This document shows, one piece after another, positions 11,901 through 21,217 of a stretch of DNA of 64,000 bases (positions are counted from its first letter, which is position 1; the number at the start of each line of letters is the position of its first letter). The notes under the pieces are model-generated. The model saw only the letters and a program-made list of their open reading frames with translations, did no database searches and was not told the DNA's origin. Source of the DNA: Enterobacteriaceae bacterium B14 (GTDB taxonomy: Bacteria > Pseudomonadota > Gammaproteobacteria > Enterobacterales > Enterobacteriaceae). Made by a program: the position numbers and the translations under genes. The stretch is taken from contig DF158882.1 in the NCBI GenBank assembly GCA_000307305.1, positions 1,416,744 through 1,480,743 on the forward strand, given 5' to 3'.

Positions 11901-12313
11901 TATTGGTCGAACAGATCCGCCACTCGTGCAGCTAGCTGGTAGGTTTTTCGCCCATCGTCATCATCAGTGAGGTAATGCTGTAGCGGTTCGAACTCAGGGA
12001 GAGAGAGATACTCCGGCAATAGCCACATCAGCTTCCACGTCATCGCATCTTTGCTGAATGCGCTCTCTTTCGGAATCCCCGGTAAAACACGGGTGAACAT
12101 ATTCCAGATGAACGTGCCGGGCAGTGGGAACTCAATATTGGCCGCAATATCGAAACGATCGGCCAATTGCATCTGCAACCACTGCGCCATACCGGGGCTT
12201 TGCACCAGAACCACTTCCTGTGCAAAAGGATGGCTTAGCGGCTCTCGCTCAATCAAGGCAGCAATCAACGCTTTGAGTACATCTAGTTGATTGGAGTGAT
12301 AAACCGTAAACAT
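8906..12313 (-). CDS. recC: Exodeoxyribonuclease V subunit gamma (RecC)
   Basis: RecC is the scaffold of RecBCD. It splits the duplex and reads the Chi sequence through an inactive helicase/nuclease fold. The length of 1135 residues is close to that of E. coli (1122). The start MFTVYHSNQLDVLKALI is the typical RecC N-terminus, and the family segment LLGMNDGVYPRT is present. As expected for RecC, no intact Walker A is seen. It is the first gene of the recC-ptrA-recB-recD set on this strand, downstream of the pseudopilin genes. The 168 bp upstream (12314-12481) hold no recognisable gene. Confidence 0.97.
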   Translation of the reverse strand: MFTVYHSNQLDVLKALIAALIEREPLSHPFAQEVVLVQSPGMAQWLQMQLADRFDIAANIEFPLPGTFIWNMFTRVLPGIPKESAFSKDAMTWKLMWLLPEYLSLPEFEPLQHYLTDDDDGRKTYQLAARVADLFDQYLVYRPNWLEVWQKGELVDGLDSAQIWQAPLWRALVSYTQQLEQPEWHRANLYRRFINTLNNTKQHPDGLPERVFICGISALPPVYLQALQALGQHIDIHLMFTNPCRFYWGDIQDYGFLAKLQSRKRRHYQRESESLLFRDPNLAQGLFDEQGEQQLSNPLLASWGKLGRDNLYLLAQQEQMREIDAFVDIEPDTLLHRIQRDMLELKDCAVIGTTLETLQRSDSKQMQALDDRSLSFHVCHSAQREVEVLHDRLLAILDEDRTLSARDIIVMVADIDSYTPYIQAVFGNAPSERYLPFAISDRSAREAHPILQAFISLLDLPHSRFTSESVLALLEVPALATHFHIDEMGLRRLRQWVEESGVRWGLDDDTLIDLDLPPTGQHTWRFGLTRMLLGYAMDSNAGDWQGVLPYDESSGLIAELAGQLADLLMQLATWRKRLLEARTLAEWLPICRELLETFFEVDEESEAALALIDQQWQKVIKYGIDACYPQHVPLIVLRDELASRLDNERISQRFLAGPINFCTLMPMRSIPFKVVCLLGMNDGVYPRTLPPLGFDLMANQVQRGDRSRRDDDRYLFLEAILSAQQSLYISFIGRAIQDNTERYPSVLVSELLEYIGQSHRLAGDEALDADSSAKRVIEHLLCQHPRVPFSPENFLPDSEWQSYAAEWLPAALGLGVAAPSFSQPLPDFPLDKVMFDDLRRFYRHPIKAFFQLRLGVSFVLEETELPDEEPFTLDNLSRYQLDLRLLNSLIEEGDVENEFSRIKAAGGLPFGAFGEIFWQKRLQEMTELAEKVRSEKIEWNGELSKEGNEIQSSMELALDINGTLLSGWLNQIQPDGLLRWRPAELSAVDGLQLWLEHLAYCALGGKGESRMYGREKSKWHFAAMPQEEAIQWLNLFIDGYREGMSQPLLLLPKTGGAWLSACLDKESRQILWDEETQAKARVKLLLAWQGGQQMHGEGSDPYVYRLLRLLDEAHLERIMLQAQRYLLPIMERQIA

Positions 12314-12481
12314 CCTAGCTCCATAAAGAAATAAGTATTTTAGTGATATATCTATTTAGTAATACACCCGTTAGCAACGAATAAGGTTAGCATAATTACA
12401 CCGCTCTCACGCTTTCAATACTGATGTGCCTTGTCTAAAAGAGATGCCTTTGGATTATATTTAGCCCGCAATGAGGCAAGG

Positions 12482-12829
12482 TTAGCCATGTGAGGCACGG
12501 CACCACCAGCGAACCAGAGTGACCGCTTTGCCGATGGGTGGTTGTACTGTAGCTTTAATGCTCTGGCACCCCTCTTCACGATGTTCAACAGTAAGGTTCG
12601 TTTTCCAACGCTCATCTCTCCCTGATTCATCGCCAGACGCGACATAGAGCACTAAAGCATCATTCGCTTTTAACCATGCTGTTTGCTGATACCAGCGGTA
12701 ATAAAACTGCTGCATCAGTGTTTGGTGATAGCGCATTAAACCGAGTACCGTTATTGAAAACAGCAGAGTGGCGAACAAGGCTTCAATCACGCTAAACCCT
12801 TGCTGTGAGCGTAATTGGGTTATTTGCAT
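12482..12829 (-). CDS. ppdC: Prepilin peptidase-dependent protein C (pseudopilin-like)
   Basis: A small type IV prepilin-like protein of 115 residues. A short basic leader precedes GFSVIEALF, with cleavage expected after the glycine, and one hydrophobic N-terminal helix follows (about 12-31). Type IV pseudopilins form an inner-membrane helical assembly after processing by a prepilin peptidase. The start overlaps the end of ygdB by 10 nt. The order ppdA-ppdB-ygdB-ppdC-recC is conserved in enterobacteria. The function of this minor set is poorly known and it is often called cryptic. Confidence 0.85.
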   Translation of the reverse strand: MQITQLRSQQGFSVIEALFATLLFSITVLGLMRYHQTLMQQFYYRWYQQTAWLKANDALVLYVASGDESGRDERWKTNLTVEHREEGCQSIKATVQPPIGKAVTLVRWWCRASHG

Positions 12830-13269
12830 ACAACCTCCTGACGCTCAGGGCAAAAATCTAGCCACCCTTGAGGCTGTGGCGTAACACGGTATTGCTCAGA
12901 CGCCGCAACCTGTTTTATTACCACTCGGTGATAGAGCCAAACACCTTGCTGCCTCCCGTGCTGCTTTCCCTGCGCCTTTAGTAGTGCAAGGTTGTTATTG
13001 TCGATAAGGCGTAAACACGCAGTAAGCCCCTCTGTTTGCTCTTGCTGACACTGCCAATCTATAGAAGGCCGAGACCATGATTGTACTTTGCCCCAACTCA
13101 GCGCCGATGCCGCCTGATTGTATGCCTGAAGGTAAACCCGCTCTCCAAAGCTAAAACGTACCGAAGTCGTTAACTGGTGATGTAATGCACCTAGCATTAA
13201 CATCCCCAGAAGCAGTAACACCATCACCATAGCCAATGTGCTGTAACCTTGCTGTAGAGGCTGTTTCAT
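12820..13269 (-). CDS. ygdB: YgdB-family DUF2509 protein in pseudopilin cluster
   Basis: A 149-residue protein with a short leader, GYSTLAMVMVLLLLGMLML as an N-terminal membrane helix, and a C-terminal domain containing GWLDFCPE, which matches the YgdB signature (GWSDFCP in E. coli). Four cysteines in the soluble part could form disulfides. The layout resembles PilX/GspK-type minor pseudopilins, whose leader lacks the usual glutamate at +5. It overlaps ppdB by 4 nt and ppdC by 10 nt, indicating one transcript. Confidence 0.85.
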   Translation of the reverse strand: MKQPLQQGYSTLAMVMVLLLLGMLMLGALHHQLTTSVRFSFGERVYLQAYNQAASALSWGKVQSWSRPSIDWQCQQEQTEGLTACLRLIDNNNLALLKAQGKQHGRQQGVWLYHRVVIKQVAASEQYRVTPQPQGWLDFCPERQEVVCK

Positions 13270-13862
13270 GGGCTATTTTCCGCTATCAACCCGATATCGA
13301 TCTGTCGGTTTATCTCAGGCCAGCGTGACCAGTGCCCTTTTAGCTGAATAGACAGCATTGTGGTTGCCGTGTTATCCCGAATGAAAGACGGTATACGGGA
13401 TACGTTAAAATGGGTGATGATTATTTCTCTGGTATCCAGAATGTTCTCCCACCCTCTGCCTGAACAGGTATTAACGCCACGCTGGCTCTCTAGTTGCCCC
13501 TCTCTGAGGCGATAGCCAAACCATTCAGGCTCTGAGTGATTTACTGGTTCTATCCTGCCGTTACGGTTCAAGTCATAGGCGAGTAAAACACAAGAGCCTT
13601 GAGCCTCGCCGCTATATGCTCCCAAATGCAGCATTTTCTCTCTACACTCCCCTGAGCAAAACCCAGAACGGCGCAGGTCTTTCTGTAGCGATAGCAGCGC
13701 CTGCTGCATAGATTGTTCTAAACGATATAGTCGCGATAAAGCGGCACTTTGCTGGCGTAATACAGGGTATGTTTTGGCCGCACTGAGCATAATGAGCGAT
13801 CCAAAACTCATCGCCAGCAGCAGTTCTGGCAAAGTAAAACCACCCATTTTTAGCCTTAACAT
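13266..13862 (-). CDS. ppdB: Prepilin peptidase-dependent protein B (pseudopilin-like)
   Basis: A 198-residue type IV prepilin-like protein (PilW/GspJ size class). The leader MLRLKMGG is followed by FTLPELLLAM, giving the GFTLPE processing site with Glu at +5, then the hydrophobic helix. The ATG overlaps the ppdA stop by about 7 nt. An in-frame ATG 15 nt further on has a good AAGG site but would remove the basic leader residues, so the longer start is preferred. Confidence 0.86.
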   Translation of the reverse strand: MLRLKMGGFTLPELLLAMSFGSLIMLSAAKTYPVLRQQSAALSRLYRLEQSMQQALLSLQKDLRRSGFCSGECREKMLHLGAYSGEAQGSCVLLAYDLNRNGRIEPVNHSEPEWFGYRLREGQLESQRGVNTCSGRGWENILDTREIIITHFNVSRIPSFIRDNTATTMLSIQLKGHWSRWPEINRQIDIGLIAENSP

Positions 13863-14365
13863 GCAGCTATTCCAGTTAGTGCCCCAAGCTCACTACAGCG
13901 TCTTAGCCTGCCTTTCGCGGATAAGACAATACGTACCCGCCCTGCCGCATTTTCTAACAGTAAATGCCCGCCATTTGCACCATTGCGCCGCCCATAAAAT
14001 TGCATAATGGCATCGGAGTAGCTAACTAACGCGATGCCTTTCTGAGGTGGAAAAAAACAGTAGCGCCCCGCTACCTCACAGGGTTTATCTGTATTTGCAT
14101 GAGTGCCTCCCTCAATCGATATATGCCACTTATCCTGCGTTTTCTGATGGGCTTCGACACGATAATTGACGTTATACCAACCGGCCTCCGCCTGAGCGAA
14201 ATGCAAAAAGCTGAGTAGCTGCTCGCTTACTTCATTTAGCAATAGCCCATGTTGATGATGTCGCCAACCATGGGTAGATATCGCACCAAGCATGGCCATC
14301 AGCATAATCACGATCATCATTTCCAGCAGAGTGATGCCTGAATCAGGCGCATAAGGTCTTTTCAT
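13856..14365 (-). CDS. ppdA: Prepilin peptidase-dependent protein A (pseudopilin-like)
   Basis: A 169-residue type IV prepilin-like protein (GspH/FimT class) and first gene of the ppdA-ppdB-ygdB-ppdC set. The leader MKRPYAPDSG precedes ITLLEMMIVIMLMAML, the GxTLLE processing motif and N-terminal helix. The C-terminal region has two cysteine pairs that may form disulfides. The gene probably begins the transcript; the region upstream to 14556 carries only an inverted repeat belonging to the neighbour. Confidence 0.87.
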   Translation of the reverse strand: MKRPYAPDSGITLLEMMIVIMLMAMLGAISTHGWRHHQHGLLLNEVSEQLLSFLHFAQAEAGWYNVNYRVEAHQKTQDKWHISIEGGTHANTDKPCEVAGRYCFFPPQKGIALVSYSDAIMQFYGRRNGANGGHLLLENAAGRVRIVLSAKGRLRRCSELGALTGIAAC

Positions 14366-14508
14366 GCCGTCAGGTTAGCAGGCAGCTAGGAGGCTGTATC
14401 AGGGGAATAGTCACGCTTCGGCATGCTTTGCAAACATCTACTGTAACGAATGAAAGGGAACGTGGAATTGCGAAGGTGTTCGCAAAAAGAGGAATGTGAG
14501 GCAGAACA

Positions 14509-14545
14509 CTGACTAAGGGGGAATATAGAGCTTCCCCTTAGTCAG
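14509..14545 (-). terminator. 12-bp inverted repeat after the loiP-like gene
   Basis: Perfect arms CTGACTAAGGGG (14509-14520) and CCCCTTAGTCAG (14534-14545) enclose 13 nt, 10 nt past the stop of the metallopeptidase gene. There is no clear U-run on the minus strand, so it may be a 3'-end stabilising hairpin or a weak terminator. Confidence 0.55.
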
Positions 14546-14555
14546 AGAATGAAGG

Positions 14556-15365
14556 CTATATCTTACACTTTGGCTTTAATCCCGCCGCATGAGCCCTTTC
14601 CATCAAAGGAATCATCTGGGGTTGCAGCTCATTCAAGGTTGCCATACGGGAGGAATCGGAAGGGTGAGTTGAAAGCAGTGCGGGAGGATTTTTACCACCG
14701 CTTGCCGCGCTCATGTTCTGCCACAGTGCTACAGACTCTCTAGGATCGAAACCTGCTTTAGCCATCAGCTCTAAACCGATAACATCCGCTTCGCTCTCTT
14801 GCCCACGGTTAAAGGGCAGCAACACCCCGACTTGTACACCGACACCCAATGCCGCCATTGCGCTACTACCGTAGGCCGTTTGCCCAAGGGCTACACTCGC
14901 CACATTCATGCCCATATCCGCCAACGATTGGCGGGACATACGCTCATTACTGTGCTGAGCCAGTACGTGAGAGAGTTCGTGGCCGATAACGGTAGCCAGC
15001 TGATCTTGATTTTTTGCTACACCGAGTAAACCACTGTAAACACCAATTTTGCCGCCCGGCAATGCAAAGGCGTTAACGTCTTTGCTGTCGAATACCACCA
15101 CTTCCCAACTATCGGATTGATAACCGTAAGATTCTGGCACTTGGGCCACTACGGCTTTCGCGACACACTGCACGTAACGGTTAGTCGCCGCATTTCGGTT
15201 TATCGGGGTGCTCTGCTTTAATTGGGCGAACGATTGTCCGCCCAATTGTGCCATGTCATTGGCTGAGTACATCAAGAGCTGAGAACGTCCTGTTGGAGAA
15301 GAAGAGCAACCTGCTAATAACATCGCTCCTATCAGTAGACTTATCGTACCGTATACCTTTCTCAT
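14556..15365 (-). CDS. loiP: LoiP/YggG-type M48 metallopeptidase lipoprotein
   Basis: An outer-membrane-associated zinc metalloprotease lipoprotein of the M48 family. The start chosen gives MRKVYGT and has an AAGGAT ribosome site 7 nt upstream; the longer open frame has no such support. The lipobox LLAGC places the lipidated cysteine at residue 20. The zinc motif is HELSH at 129-133, followed by a conserved QESEAD glutamate. The length is 269 residues (E. coli LoiP 252). LoiP is linked to low-osmolarity response and outer-membrane quality control; the close paralogue class YcaL is an alternative. It lies next to thyA, which differs from E. coli. Confidence 0.82.
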   Translation of the reverse strand: MRKVYGTISLLIGAMLLAGCSSSPTGRSQLLMYSANDMAQLGGQSFAQLKQSTPINRNAATNRYVQCVAKAVVAQVPESYGYQSDSWEVVVFDSKDVNAFALPGGKIGVYSGLLGVAKNQDQLATVIGHELSHVLAQHSNERMSRQSLADMGMNVASVALGQTAYGSSAMAALGVGVQVGVLLPFNRGQESEADVIGLELMAKAGFDPRESVALWQNMSAASGGKNPPALLSTHPSDSSRMATLNELQPQMIPLMERAHAAGLKPKCKI

Positions 15366-15430
15366 GTTGTTATCCTTTTCATTCCATTCAGTACTCGCAA
15401 TACACATTCCGTAGATACAGCTTAAGCCGC

Positions 15431-16225
15431 TTAAATAGCAATAGGCGCTTTAATAGCCGGATGCGGGTCATACCCTTCAATTTCGAAATCTTCGAAATGG
15501 TAGTCAAAAATAGATTCAGGCTTGCGTTTGATGACCAGTTTAGGCAATGAGCGTGGCTCACGGCTTAGCTGTAAATGCGTTTGATCTAAATGGTTGAGAT
15601 AAAGATGGGTATCCCCCCCAGTCCAAACGAAATCACCCACTTCTAAATCACACTGCTGCGCCATCATATGCACTAACAACGCATAGCTGGCGATATTAAA
15701 CGGCAGCCCTAAAAAGACATCGCATGAGCGCTGGTAAAGCTGGCAAGAGAGCTTTCCGTTCGCAACATAGAACTGGAAGAAGGCGTGGCAAGGTGCCAGC
15801 GCCATCTGGTCAATTTCCCCGACGTTCCACGCAGAAACGATAATGCGGCGAGAATCTGGGTCTTGCTTTAGCTGTTCGATGACTTTCGTGATCTGGTCTA
15901 TCTGGCGCCCATCGGCTGCGCCCCATGAGCGCCATTGCTTACCGTATACCGGACCCAGTTCGCCATTTTCGTCTGCCCACTCATCCCAGATCGTGACTTT
16001 ATTTTCGTTCAGATAGGCAACGTTAGTATCGCCATTCAGGAACCAGAGCAGTTCATGAATGATTGAACGCAGATGACAGCGCTTGGTCGTGACCAGAGGG
16101 AACCCCTCTTGCAGATTAAAACGCATCTGGTAGCCGAAAATAGATAATGTTCCCGTCCCAGTGCGATCTGCCTTTTCACTGCCCTCAGTGAGCACCTTGT
16201 TCATTAACTCTAGATACTGCTTCAT
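15431..16225 (-). CDS. thyA: Thymidylate synthase
   Basis: Converts dUMP to dTMP using 5,10-methylenetetrahydrofolate. Its 264 residues equal the E. coli enzyme. The catalytic cysteine lies in [11 protein letters not shown] at about 146, the phosphate-binding arginines are in [13 protein letters not shown], and the C-terminus ends [11 protein letters not shown]. It starts 6 nt after lgt, as in the conserved ptsP-lgt-thyA order. Confidence 0.98.
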   Translation of the reverse strand: MKQYLELMNKVLTEGSEKADRTGTGTLSIFGYQMRFNLQEGFPLVTTKRCHLRSIIHELLWFLNGDTNVAYLNENKVTIWDEWADENGELGPVYGKQWRSWGAADGRQIDQITKVIEQLKQDPDSRRIIVSAWNVGEIDQMALAPCHAFFQFYVANGKLSCQLYQRSCDVFLGLPFNIASYALLVHMMAQQCDLEVGDFVWTGGDTHLYLNHLDQTHLQLSREPRSLPKLVIKRKPESIFDYHFEDFEIEGYDPHPAIKAPIAI

Positions 16226-16231
16226 GTTACC

Positions 16232-17098
16232 TCACGACGTTTGCTGCTGTGGGCGTCGGTACGCCCAAATAACCATCACAATACCGATAACGATCATCGG
16301 GATTGAAAGAATCTGCCCCATACTAATACCCCCCTCAAACAGGCCAAGTTGAACATCCGGCTCACGGAAGAATTCAACGAAGCTGCGGAAAGCGCCATAA
16401 CCAATCAGGAATAGGCCAGAGACACTGCCTGTTGGGCGGGATTTACGAATAAATAGGTTAAGAATGATGAACAGGACAATACCTTCCAGCACCATCTCGT
16501 AAAGCTGTGATGCATGGCGCGGTAGCATACCGAACTGGTTATAAAAACCTGACCATGCTTGATGTGACACAGCGTAAGCGCGGTCAGCGTCTGCAGCACT
16601 CGGGAATAGCATCGCCCATTTGAAATCCGCTACCCTTCCCCACAATTCACCGTTGATAAAGTTGCCTAGACGACCTGCGCCCAAACCAAAAGGGATCAAC
16701 GGTGCGATAAAATCAGAGACTTGGAAGAAAGTGCGCTTGGTGCGGTGAGCAAACCAAAGCATGGCGCAAATCACACCGATCAAACCACCATGGAATGACA
16801 TTCCCCCTTCCCAAACTTTGAAGAGGTAGAGGGGATTATCCAGAAACAGAGGCAAGTTATAGAAGAAGACATAGCCCAACCGCCCCCCAACGAATACCCC
16901 TAAGAAACCGATGTAGAGAAGATTTTCAACTTCGTCTTTGGTCCAGCCACTGTTTGGCTTGCCTGCACGGCGTTTTGCTAGCCATAGCGCGAAAACAAAC
17001 CCCACCAGATACATCAAGCCATACCAGTGCAGAGCGAGAGGGCCAACCTGAAAAATAACAGGATCAAATTGAGGGAAAGAGAGGTAGTTGTTAATCAT
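16232..17098 (-). CDS. lgt: Phosphatidylglycerol-prolipoprotein diacylglyceryl transferase
   Basis: An inner-membrane enzyme that transfers diacylglycerol from phosphatidylglycerol to the lipobox cysteine of prolipoproteins. Its 288 residues are close to E. coli (291). The Lgt signature [14 protein letters not shown] is present, as is the FHGGLIG segment with its essential histidine, and about seven hydrophobic segments. It is followed by thyA after 6 nt. It is separated from ptsP by 222 bp (17099-17320) with no gene. Confidence 0.98.
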   Translation of the reverse strand: MINNYLSFPQFDPVIFQVGPLALHWYGLMYLVGFVFALWLAKRRAGKPNSGWTKDEVENLLYIGFLGVFVGGRLGYVFFYNLPLFLDNPLYLFKVWEGGMSFHGGLIGVICAMLWFAHRTKRTFFQVSDFIAPLIPFGLGAGRLGNFINGELWGRVADFKWAMLFPSAADADRAYAVSHQAWSGFYNQFGMLPRHASQLYEMVLEGIVLFIILNLFIRKSRPTGSVSGLFLIGYGAFRSFVEFFREPDVQLGLFEGGISMGQILSIPMIVIGIVMVIWAYRRPQQQTS

Positions 17099-17320
17099 TT
17101 ATCACCACGGATATCCATTATGACTGCAAAAAAGCCGCATTCAGCAAACGTTAAAAAGTAAGGTTAGTCGAAAATGACTGACCAATATGGCAAATTAACA
17201 TTTGAGAGGGGCTTAATAATGAGCCGCATCATAGCATATGCCATGACATCACAAGAACGCGCTCAAAGGTAAATGCTCGTAAACAATGTTCTTAAACATA
17301 GCAAGCACAGCAGTAAATTA

Positions 17321-19567
17321 TCACTTACCGCCGCGAATCAAACCGCCTAAGCTGCGTCGTTCCATAAAGGCCGCCACCAGATGGCGCACCTCCGTCGTAA
17401 ACTGCGCTGTTTGAACGCGCTGAGCCAGCGCCTCAACTTCAGCCAAGTCAACCCGTCGAAGCAGGTACTTAATTCTGGCAACACTACGGCTGTTCATGCT
17501 GAGATGACGATAGCCCATGCCGACTAGCAGTAAAGCCCCCATAGGATCACCTGCCAGCTCACCACACAGGCTAACGGATAAACCTGCCTCATGTCCCTTA
17601 GTGATTATGTGCTGTAGCCCACGTAGTACTGCCGGATGCAGGCTATCGTAAAGAGAAGCAACTTGTGTATTGTTACGGTCAACGGCAAGCAGGTACTGCG
17701 TAAGATCGTTAGAGCCGACCGAGATAAATTCAACTCGGTTCTTCAAATGCTCTAACATGAAAATTATGGAAGGCACTTCCACCATGATGCCAAGCCTTGG
17801 GCGTGAAAGCTCTCTATCAACCATCGCAGAGACCTCTTTCAAAGCCCTATCGATAAGGCGCTTAGCCTCATCGACTTCATCCATTGAGGTGACCATCGGC
17901 AGCAGGATATGGAGATTTCCCATATCAACATTGGCTCTCAACATCGCTCTCACTTGAACCAGGAAAATCTCTGGTTGATCAAGCGTAATTCTAATACCAC
18001 GCCAGCCGAGGCAAGGGTTCTCTTCGTTAATAGGCATATAGGGCAACTGTTTATCTGCCCCAATATCTAATGTTCTTAGAGTGACTGGCTTTGTCGGATG
18101 CAGATTGAGCATTGATGCATACTGCACAACCTGCTCATCTTCGGAAGGAAAACCGTTTTGCAGCATAAAAGGCAGTTCAGTACGGTATAACCCGACGCCA
18201 TCGACATGCCCACCGAGCATTTTTTCATGATCCGCACTCAGCCCCGCATTGAGCATAATTTTTATCCGCTCACCGCTTTTTAGTTCAGAAGGCTGTGCAA
18301 CATCGTCGTCAGCAAGGCGGCTAAGAGCCTGCTCTTCGTTAATCAGGCGCTGATACTCGCGTACTAACACCAGTTTAGGATCGACCAGTAACTCACCTTG
18401 ATAACCATCGACAATCAGCATTCGCTGATTAAGCAGCGTAGGATGGATATCTGCGCCCATCACCATCGGGATACCCAATGCCCTGACCATAATCGCAGCA
18501 TGAGAGTTTGCGGCACCGTCTCTGACTACCACGCCAACCAGCCGATCCTGCGGCAATTCCGCCAGAATGGTCGCAGTCAATTCATCGGCAACCAAAATAA
18601 AACGCTCTGGCCAGAGGTTATTTCCCTGATAGTTATCATCGAGGTGGAAGAGTAAACGCTGGCCTAACGCACGGAGATCCCCCGCGCGTTCACGCATGTA
18701 ATTGTCACTCAGGCTAGCAAACTGTTCGGCAAAGTGTTCAACCACCACTTTTACCGCCCACTCGGCAACAGAGCCAGAGTCGATTTCAGCAAACAACTCT
18801 CGCCGCAGGCGGTTATCATTTAGCAGGTGAGAATAAAGATCGAACACCGCTGCGCTCTCTTTTTGCGAGTTAGCAGCAAAACGTTTGCTAAAGCGTCGAA
18901 ATTCAGCGATTGCCTCTTCTAACGCCCGCATCAAGCGTTCGCGCTCTGCTCCGGTATTCAGTGTAGATGCTTTATAAATGCCTTCTAGCGTCGGCTGCGA
19001 GCTATCAACCCACCCTTCTGCTATCGCGACACCCGCTGAGGCAGCAAGTGCTTTGAGGCGAGTCTGGCGAAACTGACTAAAGATACCGTGTATCTGCGCC
19101 TGAGAAAGTATCCCCGCCATCTGAGTGGCAAGTGTAACCAAGAAGGACTCTTCACTTTCGCTAAACTGACGGTGCTCTCGCTGTTGAACAACCAATACGC
19201 CCAGCAACTGGCGGCGATAAATAATCGGTGCACCTAAAAACGATTTGAAGTTGTCTTCTCTTATGTGGGGGAGATATTTAAAACTAGGGTGGTTTTGAAC
19301 ATCAGCAAGATTAATTGGCTCGGCAAGCTTCCCTACCAAACCAACAACGCCTTCATCAAATGCCAGTGTAATTGTGCGACCACGGGGCATTTTCAGCCCG
19401 CGAGTGGCCATCAAGTAGTAGCAGCGGCGGTCATTATCAGCCAGATAAATCGAACAAACCTCGGTATTCATTGCCAAGCCAGCTTCATCCACCAGCAAGT
19501 TCAAGGCTTCGTTCAGGCTGGATGCCGCAGCCACATTTTCAACAATTTCTCGTAAACGAGTCAGCAT
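17321..19567 (-). CDS. ptsP: Phosphoenolpyruvate-protein phosphotransferase PtsP (EI-Ntr)
   Basis: First enzyme of the nitrogen phosphotransferase relay (PtsP to NPr to EIIA-Ntr). Its 748 residues equal the E. coli protein. An N-terminal GAF domain spans about 5-160. The phosphohistidine domain follows, with active His in GAANSHAAIMVRAL. The PEP-binding barrel contains GLYRTELPFML, LGWRGIRITLD, FISVGSNDLTQYLLAVDR and the catalytic cysteine in SLCGELAGDP. It begins 12 nt after rppH, so the two form one transcript. Confidence 0.97.
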   Translation of the reverse strand: MLTRLREIVENVAAASSLNEALNLLVDEAGLAMNTEVCSIYLADNDRRCYYLMATRGLKMPRGRTITLAFDEGVVGLVGKLAEPINLADVQNHPSFKYLPHIREDNFKSFLGAPIIYRRQLLGVLVVQQREHRQFSESEESFLVTLATQMAGILSQAQIHGIFSQFRQTRLKALAASAGVAIAEGWVDSSQPTLEGIYKASTLNTGAERERLMRALEEAIAEFRRFSKRFAANSQKESAAVFDLYSHLLNDNRLRRELFAEIDSGSVAEWAVKVVVEHFAEQFASLSDNYMRERAGDLRALGQRLLFHLDDNYQGNNLWPERFILVADELTATILAELPQDRLVGVVVRDGAANSHAAIMVRALGIPMVMGADIHPTLLNQRMLIVDGYQGELLVDPKLVLVREYQRLINEEQALSRLADDDVAQPSELKSGERIKIMLNAGLSADHEKMLGGHVDGVGLYRTELPFMLQNGFPSEDEQVVQYASMLNLHPTKPVTLRTLDIGADKQLPYMPINEENPCLGWRGIRITLDQPEIFLVQVRAMLRANVDMGNLHILLPMVTSMDEVDEAKRLIDRALKEVSAMVDRELSRPRLGIMVEVPSIIFMLEHLKNRVEFISVGSNDLTQYLLAVDRNNTQVASLYDSLHPAVLRGLQHIITKGHEAGLSVSLCGELAGDPMGALLLVGMGYRHLSMNSRSVARIKYLLRRVDLAEVEALAQRVQTAQFTTEVRHLVAAFMERRSLGGLIRGGK

Positions 19568-19579
19568 GATGTGCGTTAA

Positions 19580-20101
19580 TTAGCCTCTTCTGCGTCGATT
19601 GATAGGCTGCGGTGGGGGCGCCTCCTGAAAAGGCATAACCGCAGCAGAAAACTCTTTCATTACGCGGCGATAAACGTCACGTTTAAATGAAACAACCTGA
19701 CGTACAGGATACCAATAGCTCACCCAGCGCCAACCATCAAACTCTGGGGTGCTGCTGCGTAACATATTGATATCTGCATCACTACTCATTAACTGTAGCA
19801 GAAACCACTTCTGCTTTTGGCCGATACATACGGGTTTTGTATCCCAACGCACCAAACGTTTTGGCAACTTATAGCGCAACCAATTGCGGGTAGAAGCCAA
19901 AATACGAACATCCTTCCGGCTTAACCCCACTTCTTCAAACAGCTCGCGATACATCGCCTGCTCTGCTGTTTCTCCAGGATTGATCCCCCCCTGAGGAAAC
20001 TGCCAAGAGTGCTGACCATAACGCCGGGCCCATAACACTTGCCCCTGCCGATTGCAGATTACGATACCAACATTCGGGCGGTAGCCATCATCATCGATCA
20101 C
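19580..20101 (-). CDS. rppH: RNA pyrophosphohydrolase
   Basis: A Nudix hydrolase that removes pyrophosphate from 5'-triphosphorylated RNA and starts RNase E-dependent decay. Its 173 residues are nearly identical to E. coli RppH (176). The Nudix box covers residues 38-60, with GGINPGE and the REL.EEVGL core. Upstream is the long DnaA-box-rich non-coding region; downstream is ptsP. Confidence 0.98.
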   Translation of the reverse strand: MIDDDGYRPNVGIVICNRQGQVLWARRYGQHSWQFPQGGINPGETAEQAMYRELFEEVGLSRKDVRILASTRNWLRYKLPKRLVRWDTKPVCIGQKQKWFLLQLMSSDADINMLRSSTPEFDGWRWVSYWYPVRQVVSFKRDVYRRVMKEFSAAVMPFQEAPPPQPINRRRRG

Positions 20102-21217
20102 AGACTACCTCGATAAGCATATAAATCTAAAGATAGTGAGATTGTTTCACACAACTTACAGGCGGTAAACCACTGAGTCCTCATCATGAGAGGTTCTTGC
20201 TTTAATGTGTTTCCACGATCCACTGTTACTTATAGTTAAGAAATATCTTAGCACAGAGAATTTATCGCTAGCATATAATTAAGAAAATCAACAAAAACCA
20301 TTCGAATTACTTAAAAAGAAGACACAGTACCAAATTCCCGAGGAAGGCATTTGAACCACTTTAGCTAGCTCAAAATAGAGATAATGCGGATACTTTCTGG
20401 CATATCTACTCAAGTCAAAGTGGCTCATGTTTATCTTTTAGTACTTTATTGCTTCGATAATAATGTTCATAGGCATGTGTAATCATTTTCAGGTTCGCCC
20501 CAACAGATGACATATGACCCACCCTACTCCCCATAATTGGCCTTCAGCATAGATTTACGGGTGAAAGTGACTGACCAAATTGCTTGCCGCTTTACCAGAT
20601 AATCCCAATAAAAAAAGAATAAGATTGATATAACTAACAGATTAGAGTCAAGTTATAAACAGGCAGGTGTTATGCACCTCCTGCTTATTCACTTTTTCTG
20701 TGGATATATATGTGAAGAACTCTGTTGAAGGGCAGGAAAAACTGACTATCCCTATCATTGAAATCATTTTAAAAAATAATTTTATTTATTTAAAATCATA
20801 AGATTAAAATCATATTCACGGGTTATCCATCTATAAATCTGCCACATTGATCCCTAAAATATCTCAGCCTGACTAAAGATCGTTCAATGATGTTTTTATC
20901 CACAGATATTACAAGCGAGTCACTCATAAAACCCTCAATCCCGCAAAAAACAGCATTCGTCAAGCCTGTAAATGAAACCAGTACTCCCCTAAATTGTGGG
21001 TTATCCAAGATATCTGTGGATAAAGTAGTGTAAGATCCTGTTTATTGTTGGTGACTTACGCTGAACAAACTTTTTAGTTTGAATTTCACTCAAAGGATAA
21101 GATTGATAATATTCTTTTTTATCAATGCATTAACAAACATTAATTGTGTATATCTAGGTTCAACTAACTCTTTTTTTATTCATGTTTATTTTTTAACCAA
21201 CTGTTTAACCAAAAACC
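20102..21217. other. Non-coding region between rppH and mutH
   Basis: A gene-free, AT-rich stretch of about 1.1 kb between divergently transcribed rppH and mutH. The right third holds clustered DnaA boxes (separate entry). An IHF-like sequence AATCATAAGATTA, one mismatch from consensus, lies at 20794-20806. The left part (20102-20680) shows nothing recognisable apart from presumed rppH promoter DNA. Short frames in it show no family resemblance. Confidence 0.7.
20690..21030. promoter_or_regulatory. DARS2-like DnaA-reactivating site (DnaA box cluster)
   Basis: DnaA boxes seen: TTATCCACA (exact consensus) on the plus strand at 20896-20904 and on the minus strand at 21015-21023; near matches at 20699-20707 (minus, one mismatch), 20823-20831 (plus, two mismatches) and 21001-21009 (plus, two mismatches). 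Boxes at 21001 and 21015 face each other 5 nt apart. In E. coli the DARS2 locus, which converts ADP-DnaA to ATP-DnaA with IHF and Fis, is in this same rppH(ygdP)-mutH interval. Synteny plus box clustering makes DARS2 the best call; activity is inferred. Confidence 0.82.
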
